Positions 51,857 to 59,521 of a stretch of 64,000 bases of DNA are shown here, piece by piece. This DNA comes from Streptomyces sp. RerS4 (lineage in GTDB: Bacteria; Actinomycetota; Actinomycetes; Streptomycetales; Streptomycetaceae), in assembly GCF_023515955.1 (NCBI RefSeq), contig NZ_CP097322.1:6744501-6808500 (forward strand). Reading direction: 5' to 3'. A program made the translations under genes and the position numbers. The notes under the pieces are model-generated. The model searched no databases, was not told where the DNA came from, and was given only the letters and a program-made list of their open reading frames with translations. Numbering within the stretch: the first letter of the stretch is position 1; each line of letters begins with the position of its first letter.

Positions 51857-52501
51857 CTACGCCTTGCGCGTCAGCAGGAACCCCTGCGCGTCGCGCTCTC
51901 CCTCCTGCGGCTGTCGCACCAGCCGGGCCACCTCCGCCAGCCCGGCCGCCGCCAGCAGGGCGGCGACCTGCTCGGGCGGGATCGCGTACACGTCGAGGTC
52001 GACCGGATGGCCGTAGGCCTCGTCCAGCCTCCGCCGGGCGTCCCCGGCCTTGAAGGCGACGAGCGCGTGCCCTCCGGGTGCCAGGACACGGGCGAACTCC
52101 GCGAAGACGGACGGCAGTTCCCCCGGCGGGGTGTGCACCGTGGAGTACCAGGCGACGATCCCGCCGAGCTCCCCGTCCGCCATGTCCAGCGGGGCCATCC
52201 GCCCCACCTCGAACCGCAGCCCCGGATAGCTGCGCCGGGCCACCGCGACCATCGCGGGCGACAGGTCCAGCCCGAAGGCCCGTACGCCGAGACCGTCCAG
52301 GTACGCCGTCACCCGGCCCGGACCGCAGCCCAGGTCGGCCACCGCCCCGCCGCCGGCGTCGCGCACGGACTCGGCGAAGGCGCCCAGCACGGCCCGCTCC
52401 AGGGGTCTGGCCTCCAGGACCCCGAGCAGCTGCCGGGCGTAGTCGAGGGCGACGGCGTCGTAGGACGCCTGTACGGCACTCAGGCGCGTGGTGTCTGTCA
52501 T
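51857..52501 (-). CDS. Class I SAM-dependent methyltransferase
   Basis: 214-aa methyltransferase: SAM loop VADLGCGPGRVTAYL, acidic GLDLSPAMVAVARR, and post-motifs FARVLAPGGHALVAFKAGD. The start ATG 52501 lies 32 bp after the siderophore-synthetase stop; TACGTT seven bases before it could also give a separate leaderless transcript. Substrate unknown; small-molecule methylation in the siderophore locus is one possibility. Confidence 0.87.
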   Translation of the reverse strand: MTDTTRLSAVQASYDAVALDYARQLLGVLEARPLERAVLGAFAESVRDAGGGAVADLGCGPGRVTAYLDGLGVRAFGLDLSPAMVAVARRSYPGLRFEVGRMAPLDMADGELGGIVAWYSTVHTPPGELPSVFAEFARVLAPGGHALVAFKAGDARRRLDEAYGHPVDLDVYAIPPEQVAALLAAAGLAEVARLVRQPQEGERDAQGFLLTRKA

Positions 52502-52533
52502 GCCCCTGAACGTAGCCCGCCGGGCGGTCCGGA

Positions 52534-54147
52534 TCACCCCCCGATTCGGCCTCCCGCGGCGGGATGCGGCAGGTCGGCCCACTGGTCGCCCGGGATGCCC
52601 GGACTCAGCCGCATCAGGGTCAGCGCCTTCACCGGCAGCGGGCCGCGCAGGAGCGGGGCGGAGTCGGCGGTGGGCGGGAGACCGTCCAGCGCGGAGGTCA
52701 GGGCCTCGCCGAACGCGGCCGAGGACCCGGCGGTCGCGGCGAGCGCCCCCGCCGCCAGCGAACCGAACAGCTTGCGCCGCAGCACGGTCTCGTCGTCCGT
52801 CACGAGCCGGCCCGTCAGGGGCGGCACCGGCAGGCCGTGCCGGGCCAGGCGCGCCGGGCTGATCCGGATGTCGGCGAGGTCGCGGTAGACCAGCCGCAGC
52901 GGCCTGCCGTCGGGGGAGAGGACCACCAGCAGGTTCTGCCCGTGCGCCTCCAGGGCCACCCCGAGGTCGAGCACCCGCAGGCACACCGACAGCGCCAGCC
53001 GGGCGAACTCCGCCTGCCAGGCCGCCGACCGGGCCAGGTCCGTACCGGCCAGCGCCGCCACCGGCACCACCCGCTCGCCGGGGCCCGCGTACACCTCCGG
53101 AGGTTCACGCAGCACCGCCGCGAGGTCGGAGGTGTGCGCGGTGACGGCGCCCAGGGTGCGGGTGATGTGCAGGCGGCCCTCCAGCCGCTCGGACAGCGAC
53201 TGCGCGAAGGCCGAGACCACGGCCGCGGTCTCGACGGAGTAGGCGGAGATGTCCCGGACGGCGGAGGTCAGACGGGTGCTCAGCGCCGTCTTCACGTGGG
53301 GCCCGCCCGCGGCGGGGGCGAGCGTACGCAGTGCCATCAGCGGGTGCGCGTCGATGGCCGCCCGCTCCGGATCGCCGTACCGGTCCTCGCCCTTCAGGAC
53401 GTGCTCGGCCTGCCAGGGGTGCACCGGGATCAGGATCCGGTCCCCGTCGCGCAGGTGGTCCGGCCAGCCCCCGGTGACCAGGCACTCCCGCGCCCCGACG
53501 GACACCGTGGCGAGCCTCACCACCGGCCGGTGCTCGGGCGCGTACGCCAACTGTTCGGCCACCGAGAACCCGGGTCGGGAGCGGCAGTTGGGGTGGTACG
53601 GATGCCCGTCCACCACCCGCTGCTCCCACTCCCAGGTGGTGTCCGGATCCCGCGCCTGCGCGCGGGCCCGCTCCGCCGCGCCCGCGCGCGAGAGGGCGAG
53701 CGAGGCGGTGCTGTCGTCCACCTCGGCGGCGAAGGCCCCGCCGTGCGGCACCCCCAACGCCTCGATCAGCCGGGCCGCCTGCCGGTGCGTCCGACCGTCG
53801 AGGGACACCTCGCGCACGTAGGCGTCGGTCGCGTACGGGTCCGCCGCCGGGCCCTCCAACCGCCGGCCGTCGGCGAGCAGCAGCGTGAGCGAGCCCGGCC
53901 CGTGCTCGCGGCGCGCGATCCAGGGCAGTGGCTCGAAGGCCAGCGCCCGCCACAGCCGGGTCAGCACGGCGGCCCGCGCGCCACCGAGGGAGGCCCCGTA
54001 GGCGGATCCGAGCGCCGGCCGTACGTCGGCCAGCGCGACGGCGAGGGCCTCCTCGGCGCCCGCGCGGGGCTGGCCGGTGGAGGTGTGACCGGTGGAGGTG
54101 TGGCCGGCGGGGCCGCCGGGGTCGGGGACGTGCGCGCTGCGGTCCAG
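52534..54147 (-). CDS. IucA/IucC-family NIS siderophore synthetase (apparent CTG start)
   Basis: ATP-dependent amide/ester ligase of NRPS-independent siderophore assembly. Motifs: HPNCRSRPGFS, IPVHPWQAEHVLKG, HVKTALSTRLTSAVRDIS, EAHGQNLLVVL and RLVYRDLADIRI. The nominal GTG at 53967 would remove conserved N-terminal sequence, because the same frame upstream reads ALADVRPALGSAYGASL. The open frame extends to an in-frame stop just beyond 54147, and the only start-like codon is CTG at 54147, with AAAGGA about eight bases before it. I give the CTG start, with doubt. It contains a 15-bp duplication (GHTSTGHTST). Confidence 0.85.
   Translation of the reverse strand: MDRSAHVPDPGGPAGHTSTGHTSTGQPRAGAEEALAVALADVRPALGSAYGASLGGARAAVLTRLWRALAFEPLPWIARREHGPGSLTLLLADGRRLEGPAADPYATDAYVREVSLDGRTHRQAARLIEALGVPHGGAFAAEVDDSTASLALSRAGAAERARAQARDPDTTWEWEQRVVDGHPYHPNCRSRPGFSVAEQLAYAPEHRPVVRLATVSVGARECLVTGGWPDHLRDGDRILIPVHPWQAEHVLKGEDRYGDPERAAIDAHPLMALRTLAPAAGGPHVKTALSTRLTSAVRDISAYSVETAAVVSAFAQSLSERLEGRLHITRTLGAVTAHTSDLAAVLREPPEVYAGPGERVVPVAALAGTDLARSAAWQAEFARLALSVCLRVLDLGVALEAHGQNLLVVLSPDGRPLRLVYRDLADIRISPARLARHGLPVPPLTGRLVTDDETVLRRKLFGSLAAGALAATAGSSAAFGEALTSALDGLPPTADSAPLLRGPLPVKALTLMRLSPGIPGDQWADLPHPAAGGRIGG
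54074..54103 (-). repeat. 15-bp tandem duplication in the siderophore synthetase gene
   Basis: CCGGTGGAGGTGTGA and CCGGTGGAGGTGTGG (plus strand) lie in tandem near the 5' end of the gene and encode two copies of Gly-His-Thr-Ser-Thr in the variable N-terminus. Confidence 0.8.
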
Positions 54148-54175
54148 GGTCCCGTTCCTTTCGCGTCACTCAACC

Positions 54176-54192
54176 TGATGATCATGTCATCA
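54176..54192. promoter_or_regulatory. Dyad between the divergent siderophore synthetase genes
   Basis: TGATGA-TCATG-TCATCA is a perfect 6-5-6 inverted repeat in the roughly 100-bp region between the two IucA/IucC genes. It does not match the usual Streptomyces DmdR iron box (TTAGGTTAGGCTCACCTAA), which I do not find here. A Fur-family or other metal regulator is possible. Confidence 0.5.
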
Positions 54193-54251
54193 TCGCGGAT
54201 ACTGAAGATCACGACCGACGGCCCGCTCCGCGCGGACCTCCGGTACCCCCG

Positions 54252-55814
54252 ATGGACCGAATGGAACCCGTGCATCCCCACGCCGACGCCGATGCCCACG
54301 CCGCCGCCCCCCTGCTGAACTGTCTGCTGCGGGAGGCGGCGGACGCCGAGGGGGACGGGGAGACGTACCGACTGCGCGCCAGCGGCCGCCTGCTGCGGGT
54401 CGGTGGCGGCCGCCGCCCCACGCGGGCGCACCTGCGTGCGCGGGACGGGCAGTGGCGGCGGCTCGGTCACCGCGATCTGGTCGCCCTCGTCGCCGACGAA
54501 CTGCTGCGGTCCACCGGCGTCCCCAACGACGAGCTGCCCGGCGAGATCACCGACAGTCGGGACGCCGTCGCCGCGCTGCTCACCGCGCGGGCCGCCGCCA
54601 CGCCGCCCGTCGACCCGTACGTCCTGTCCGAACAGGCCCTCGTCATGGGACATCCGCACCACCCCGCGCCCAAGGCCCGGGGCGGCGCGCCCGCCAAGAG
54701 CTGGCTGCCGTACGCCCCCGAGGCCCACGCCCGGTTCCCGCTGGAGCTGCTCGCGCTGCGCGAGGACCAGACCGTCGAGGAGGGCGGCCGGGCCGCCGCC
54801 GACGCCGTCGACGCGCTCGCCGGGATCCTCGACGGCCCCCGCCCGCCCGCCGGATACGTTCTGCTGCCGGCCCACCCCTGGCAGCTCGACCTGGTCGCCG
54901 GGCGCCCGGAGATCGGCGAGGCCTTCGCGGACGGCCGACTGCTGCGGCTGGGCCCGACCCGACTGCCGGTGTGGCCGACCGCCTCCGTGCGGACCGTGTA
55001 CGCGCCGGACGCGGGCGCCGACCTGTTCGCCAAGTTCAGCCTCGACGTACGGATCACCAACGACATCCGCCGGCTGTGGCGGCACGACCTGCTCAAGCTG
55101 CGGCGCACCGACGCCGCCGTCGTCGCGGCCTTCGCCGACCTGAGGCGGCGTACCGGATCGTCGGCGCTCTGGCTCGCCGACCGCGGGTACCGCACCGCGC
55201 GCTTCGCCTTCGAGGAGCTCGCCGTCCTGGTCCGCGACGGGCTGCGCGCCGGTACCGTCGCCGGGGCGACGCCGCTGCTGGCCGCCGCGCTCGCCGAGGG
55301 GTTCCCCGGCAATCCGGCGGCGGACGCCGCCGACCCGGCCGCGTGGTGGCGGGCGTACCTGCGTCACGTCGTCCCTCCGGTGCTCGACCTGTTCGCCCGG
55401 CACGGGATCGTGCTGGAGGCCCACCTCCAGAACTGCCTGGTCGCGGTCGACGACCGGGGGCTGCCGGTGCAGGCCCTCTTCCGCGACGCGGAAGGGGTCA
55501 AACTGCCCGGGGACATGCCGCGCGAGGCCGCCTGGCAGCGCCTCGTGTACTGCCTGGTGGTCAACCACCTCGCGGAGGTCGCGGGCGCCCTGACGCAGTG
55601 GCACCCGCACACGGCCGAGCTGGTGTGGCCGGCCGTGCGGGAGGAGTTCCTGCGCTACGACCGGACGTACGGCCTGCCGGAGATCGCCGGGCTGCTGCGC
55701 TCCCCGTCGCTTCCGGCCAAGACCAACCTGCTGCTGCGGTGGACCCGGGCGGACGGCGCGGACGCCCGCTACCTGCCGCTGCCCAACCCGCTGCGCGGCC
55801 CGGCCGCCCCCTGA
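54252..55814 (+). CDS. IucA/IucC-family NIS siderophore synthetase
   Basis: 520-aa second synthetase, divergent from the first. Motifs: MGHPHHPAPKARGG, LPAHPWQLDLV, SVRTVYAPDAGADLFAKFSLDVRITNDIRR split across the active site, EAHLQNCLVAVDDRGLPVQALFRDAEGVKLPGD. Start at ATG 54252 or 54261; neither has a good ribosome site. Two synthetases joined to a methyltransferase and a flavoprotein suggest a small siderophore cluster, but no aminotransferase, decarboxylase or transport gene is in view. Confidence 0.9.
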   Translation: MDRMEPVHPHADADAHAAAPLLNCLLREAADAEGDGETYRLRASGRLLRVGGGRRPTRAHLRARDGQWRRLGHRDLVALVADELLRSTGVPNDELPGEITDSRDAVAALLTARAAATPPVDPYVLSEQALVMGHPHHPAPKARGGAPAKSWLPYAPEAHARFPLELLALREDQTVEEGGRAAADAVDALAGILDGPRPPAGYVLLPAHPWQLDLVAGRPEIGEAFADGRLLRLGPTRLPVWPTASVRTVYAPDAGADLFAKFSLDVRITNDIRRLWRHDLLKLRRTDAAVVAAFADLRRRTGSSALWLADRGYRTARFAFEELAVLVRDGLRAGTVAGATPLLAAALAEGFPGNPAADAADPAAWWRAYLRHVVPPVLDLFARHGIVLEAHLQNCLVAVDDRGLPVQALFRDAEGVKLPGDMPREAAWQRLVYCLVVNHLAEVAGALTQWHPHTAELVWPAVREEFLRYDRTYGLPEIAGLLRSPSLPAKTNLLLRWTRADGADARYLPLPNPLRGPAAP

Positions 55815-55912
55815 CGGGGGGTCGATCCAGCCGGTCCGGCGGGGGAGGAGAGGGGCGGGCGGGAACGGGATTTGGCCAAGGTGGCGCAGGTCCGGGCAAG
55901 CATCCTGCCGAC

Positions 55913-55947
55913 AGGTATAGACCAATGCTACGTTGGTCGAACAGACC
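55913..55947. promoter_or_regulatory. HutC/PhnF-like operators upstream of the GntR gene
   Basis: AGGTATAGACCA (55913-55924) matches the PhnF operator TGGTATAGACCA in 11 of 12 bases and the DasR consensus closely. It sits in a larger dyad, GACCAA-N7-TTGGTC (55920-55938), and is followed by GGTC-N5-GACC (55935-55947). These are probable autoregulatory sites. Confidence 0.65.
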
Positions 55948-55981
55948 GCGCAGTCCTTGACCACCCGTCAGAGGAGAAGCC

Positions 55982-56752
55982 ATGCCCTCCCCTTCGCGGG
56001 GCGGCGGCCCGGCCGCCATGCCCAAGTACCAGCGGATCGCCGCAGCGCTGCGAGAAGAGCTCGACCACGCCGACCGCACCTCCGCCGGCAGACTCCCCTC
56101 GGAACGCGTCCTGGCCGCCCGCTACGGGGTCAACCGGCAGACCGTCCGCGCGGCCCTGCAACTCCTGCGCGCCGACGGGCTCGTCGTCACCGGCCGCCGG
56201 GGAACCCGATCCGCCGGCGCGGCCGAGGGCCCGCCGCGGCCGACGGAGCACAACGCCGGGGCTTCGGGCGTGTACGCCGCTCCGGCCGTGCCCACGCGCT
56301 CCCGGCTGGCCCTGGTCACCGTGCCGCCTTCGCTCGCCGCGCTGCTCGGGATGAGCGGTGGCACGCCGACCCTGGTCCACCACCAACGGGCGTACGGCCC
56401 GGCCGGCGAGACGCTCCAACACGCGGTGACGTACTTCTGCCCGCGCCTCGTCGCCGGGACCCCGGAACTGACGCCCTATCTCGACCGATCGTCGGCGGCC
56501 CGCGACGAGGACCTGCGGCCGCTGCACCGCTGGCTGGAGCGGGCGACGGCCCGGGGCCGCACCGCCGAGACCATCACCATGACCCGTACGAGCCGGCCGG
56601 GCGCGACGCCGCCCGCCTGCGGCCTGACCGTACGCCGCACCCTGCACGCCCCCTCCGGCCGGCTGCTCGCCGTCACGGACCTGGCCTTCCCCACCTGGGA
56701 CCGCCTCACCTTCCACCGCGAACCGGCCGCGATCGGCTTCCGCGTCACCTGA
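55982..56752 (+). CDS. GntR-family regulator, HutC subfamily
   Basis: 256-aa regulator. Winged HTH at 15-75 (KYQRIAAALREELDHA, GRLPSERVLAARYGVNRQTVRAALQLLRADGLVV) and a C-terminal UTRA-like ligand domain (GETLQHAVTYFCPRLVAGTPELTPYL, ETITMTRTSRPGATP). AGGAG five bases before ATG 55982. Downstream of, and same strand as, the second siderophore synthetase; control of that cluster is possible but the operators lie before this gene only. Confidence 0.9.
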   Translation: MPSPSRGGGPAAMPKYQRIAAALREELDHADRTSAGRLPSERVLAARYGVNRQTVRAALQLLRADGLVVTGRRGTRSAGAAEGPPRPTEHNAGASGVYAAPAVPTRSRLALVTVPPSLAALLGMSGGTPTLVHHQRAYGPAGETLQHAVTYFCPRLVAGTPELTPYLDRSSAARDEDLRPLHRWLERATARGRTAETITMTRTSRPGATPPACGLTVRRTLHAPSGRLLAVTDLAFPTWDRLTFHREPAAIGFRVT

Positions 56753-56782
56753 TCCGCATCGCCTGAGGTGATGCCCCCGTCC

Positions 56783-57139
56783 TCACGAGCCCGTGACCGA
56801 GGTCTCCTGTAGGCGCTCGGTGGTCTCCTGAAGCCGCTCGGCGGCGGGGGCGCCGGTCAGGAGGGCGAGGAGTCCGGCCACCTGGACGCCCGCCTCGGCG
56901 GGGTGCCGGAAGACGGCGCCCGCCGAGATCTCGTAGCGGTTGCGCCGGCCGTCGCGCACGCGCCGCAGGTACCCGTCCGACTCCAGGTCGGTCACGATCG
57001 CCTGCACCGTCCGCTCGGTGAGTCCGCACACCACCGCGACGTCCCTCAGCCGCACGGCCGGGTCCCGCGCGATCGTCACGAGGACTCGGGCATGATTGGT
57101 AAGAAATGTCCAGTTTTGTCTGCGTGGTGTACTCCCCAT
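56783..57139 (-). CDS. Small winged-helix (MarR-like) transcription regulator
   Basis: 118-aa protein starting at ATG 57139 with AGGA eight bases upstream. Winged helix at 10-75: NHARVLVTIARDPAVRLRDVAVVCGLTERTVQAIVTDLESDGYLRRVRDGRRN. C-terminal tail contains a short repeated ERLQET motif. Divergent from the sigma-B-type gene, so it may regulate that factor; not shown by the sequence. Confidence 0.8.
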   Translation of the reverse strand: MGSTPRRQNWTFLTNHARVLVTIARDPAVRLRDVAVVCGLTERTVQAIVTDLESDGYLRRVRDGRRNRYEISAGAVFRHPAEAGVQVAGLLALLTGAPAAERLQETTERLQETSVTGS

Positions 57140-57284
57140 GCGCACATCCTGCGGTACATGGTTCCGGTGACACAAGACGTGAAATGAATTTCCCGTATTT
57201 CTTGACGTACTCGCGGAAGAGGTAGAACATCGTCCGCAGTCAAGGTCCCGCGCCGCAAGCCGACCAGCCCAAGGAGCGAACCCC

Positions 57285-58241
57285 ATGCCGGTCTCCGCCC
57301 ACCACTCCCATACCGTCGACCCCCACACCCCCGCAGGCCCCACCCCCGACTCCCGCGCCGCCGCCCTGCCCGGCCCCCGGCGCACCGCCGAGGACGCCGC
57401 CCGGCGCGCGGGGCTGCCCCGGATCGACGAGCCCCGGGAAATGGCCCCCGCGGACGCCCGTGAGCTGTCGAAGGTCTTCTTCCGGCGCCTGCGCGCGCTT
57501 CAGGAGGGCACGCCGGAGTACCAGTACGTCCGCAACACGCTCATCGAGATGAACGCCTCACTCGTCCAGTACGCCGTCCGCCGCTTCCGCACCCGCGGCG
57601 AGGGCGGCGACATCGAGGACATCGTGCAGGTCGGCACCATCGGCCTGATCAAGGCCATAGACCGGTTCGACCCGGCCCGCGAGAACGAGTTCTCCACCCT
57701 CGCGATGCCCTACATCACCGGCGAGATCAAGCGTCACTTCCGCGACACCACCTGGGCCGTCCGCGTCCCGCGCCGGCTCCAGGAGCTGCGCATCGACATC
57801 GCCAAGGCGAAGGAGGAGCTGACGGTCCGGCTCGACCGCTCGCCGACCGTCGCCGACCTCGCCGCCCACCTCGACCTCACCGACGAGGAGGTCATAGAGG
57901 GTCTCGTCGCCGCCAACGGCCACACCAGCGGCTCCCTCGACGCCCCGCACGGCGACCACGGCGACGGAAGTGCCGAAGGTCACACCCTCGCCGAGGTCAT
58001 GGGCGAGGAGGAACCCGCACTGGAGCTCGTCGAGGACGTCCAGACCCTGGCCCCGCTGCTCGAACGGCTCACCGATCGCGAGCGCCGCATGCTGTCGATG
58101 CGCTTCGGCGAGGAGCTGACCCAGGCGCAGATCGGCGCCGAGCTCGGCATCTCCCAGATGCAGGTCTCGCGCCTGCTGACCCGCCTCCTGGCCCACCTGC
58201 GGGCTTCCATGCTGGAGGACGAGCAGCCGCCCTCGGCGTAG
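57285..58241 (+). CDS. Sigma-B/SigF-type stress sigma factor
   Basis: 318-aa RNA polymerase sigma factor of the SigB/F/G group. Region 2 GEGGDIEDIVQVGTIGLIKAIDRFDP, region 3 YITGEIKRHFRDTTWAVRVPRRLQ and region 4 LTDRERRMLSMRFGEELTQAQIGAELGISQMQVSRLL are standard. About 40 extra N-terminal residues are Pro/His-rich. No anti-sigma gene is beside it. A glycine-betaine importer follows, fitting the osmotic stress role of this group. Confidence 0.93.
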   Translation: MPVSAHHSHTVDPHTPAGPTPDSRAAALPGPRRTAEDAARRAGLPRIDEPREMAPADARELSKVFFRRLRALQEGTPEYQYVRNTLIEMNASLVQYAVRRFRTRGEGGDIEDIVQVGTIGLIKAIDRFDPARENEFSTLAMPYITGEIKRHFRDTTWAVRVPRRLQELRIDIAKAKEELTVRLDRSPTVADLAAHLDLTDEEVIEGLVAANGHTSGSLDAPHGDHGDGSAEGHTLAEVMGEEEPALELVEDVQTLAPLLERLTDRERRMLSMRFGEELTQAQIGAELGISQMQVSRLLTRLLAHLRASMLEDEQPPSA

Positions 58242-58281
58242 GTCGTACCTGCCGACCGGGCGTGAGGTGGGTCACCTCGCC

Positions 58282-58306
58282 GTTTGCCCGAGCCTCGTCC
58301 GGGCAT
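58282..58306 (+). promoter_or_regulatory. Candidate sigma-B-type promoter of the betaine importer
   Basis: GTTT (58282-58285), 15 bp, GGGCAT (58301-58306) matches the sigma-B consensus GNNT-N14-16-GGGTAY except for one base. It lies about 135 bp upstream of the ATPase gene and 40 bp after the sigma factor stop. A dyad GAGGTG-GGT-CACCTC (58264-58278) precedes it. Confidence 0.5.
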
Positions 58307-58441
58307 GCGCGGCGCTGGAGCGGAACCGCGTACTCCGCCGGCCGAAGGGTCGTGGACGCGGCACGGCGGGCGGATCCCGTCCCGCTCCCCGGCCCACCGC
58401 CCCGGCGGCGGTCCGGACCCGGTACGACCCCCGAGGTGCAT

Positions 58442-59521
58442 GTGTCCACGCTCCAGGCCGAACACGTCTACAAGGTGTTCGCAAGACGACCCGATCGGCT
58501 GAGGGACGCGGTGCACGCGCTCGAAGGCGGCAAGAGCCGCGACGAGCTGCGCGAGGAGGGGACGACGGCGGCCGTCATCGACGCGTCCTTCCGCGTCGAG
58601 CCCGGCCGGATCTTCGTCGTCATGGGGCTGTCGGGCTCCGGCAAGTCCACCCTCCTGCGCATGCTCAACGGGCTGCTCGAACCCACCTCGGGCCGGGTCC
58701 TCTTCGACGGCGAGGACCTCACCACCCTGAGCGCGCGCGAGCTGCGCCGCGTACGGTCCACCCGTATCTCCATGGTGTTCCAGCACTTCGCGCTCTTCCC
58801 GCACCGCGACGTCCTCGCCAACGCCGCCTACGGTCTGGAGGTCCAGGGCGTCCCCCGGGCCGAGCGCGAACGCCGTGCCGCCGAGGCGCTGGCACTGTGC
58901 GGGCTCGGCGGCTGGGAGAACTCCTGGCCCGACGAACTCTCCGGCGGCATGCAACAACGCGTCGGTCTCGCCCGCGCGCTCGCCACCGACGCCGAACTGC
59001 TGCTCATGGACGAGTCCTTCAGCGCCCTGGACCCGCTGATCCGCCGCGACATGCAGGACCAGCTCCTGGAACTCCAGCGGACCCTGCGCAAGACCATCGT
59101 CTTCATCACCCACGACCTCGGCGAGGCCATGCGCATCGGCGACACCGTCGCCGTCATGCGCGACGGCCGCATCGTCCAGCAGGGCACCCCCGAGGAGATC
59201 CTCACCCGCCCCGCCGACGACTACGTCGCCTCCTTCGTCCAGGACGTCGACCGCTCGCGCGTCCTCACCGCCGACGCGGTCATGGACGAGGCCCCCGACA
59301 CCCTCGCGGCCTGCGGCTGCCCCACCGTCGGCGCGGACACCCCGCTCGCCGAACTGTGCGCCGTCAGCGCCCGCGTCCCGCACCCGGTCTTCGTCACCGA
59401 CGAGGACGGCGCCGTCCTGGGCGCCGTACCGCAGGACCGCCTCGTCGCCTTCATCGGGGACGAACAGCGGCCGCCGATGGCCTGCGCGCTCCCGCGCCCG
59501 CGCGCGGAGGTGGCGCTCTGA
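58442..59521 (+). CDS. Glycine betaine/proline ABC importer ATPase (ProV/OpuAA)
   Basis: 359-aa ATPase subunit. Walker A VVMGLSGSGKSTLL, Q-loop MVFQHFALFPHRDVL, signature DELSGGMQQRVGLARA, Walker B LLLMDESFSALDPLIR, H-loop FITHDLGEA. The N-terminus contains the family-specific VYKVFARRPDRLRDAV and the C-terminus has a CBS-like region. GTG start at 58442, GAGGTG upstream. TGATG coupling to the next gene. Confidence 0.93.
   Translation: MSTLQAEHVYKVFARRPDRLRDAVHALEGGKSRDELREEGTTAAVIDASFRVEPGRIFVVMGLSGSGKSTLLRMLNGLLEPTSGRVLFDGEDLTTLSARELRRVRSTRISMVFQHFALFPHRDVLANAAYGLEVQGVPRAERERRAAEALALCGLGGWENSWPDELSGGMQQRVGLARALATDAELLLMDESFSALDPLIRRDMQDQLLELQRTLRKTIVFITHDLGEAMRIGDTVAVMRDGRIVQQGTPEEILTRPADDYVASFVQDVDRSRVLTADAVMDEAPDTLAACGCPTVGADTPLAELCAVSARVPHPVFVTDEDGAVLGAVPQDRLVAFIGDEQRPPMACALPRPRAEVAL

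Noticed and set aside
53928..54251. N-terminal extension of the second siderophore synthetase
   Set aside because: The in-frame extension is Arg/Pro-rich and antisense to the first synthetase; the ATG at 54252 fits the family.
54160..54260. Search for a DmdR/IdeR iron box between the siderophore genes
   Set aside because: No sequence resembling TTAGGTTAGGCTCACCTAA on either strand; only the unrelated TGATGA dyad is present.
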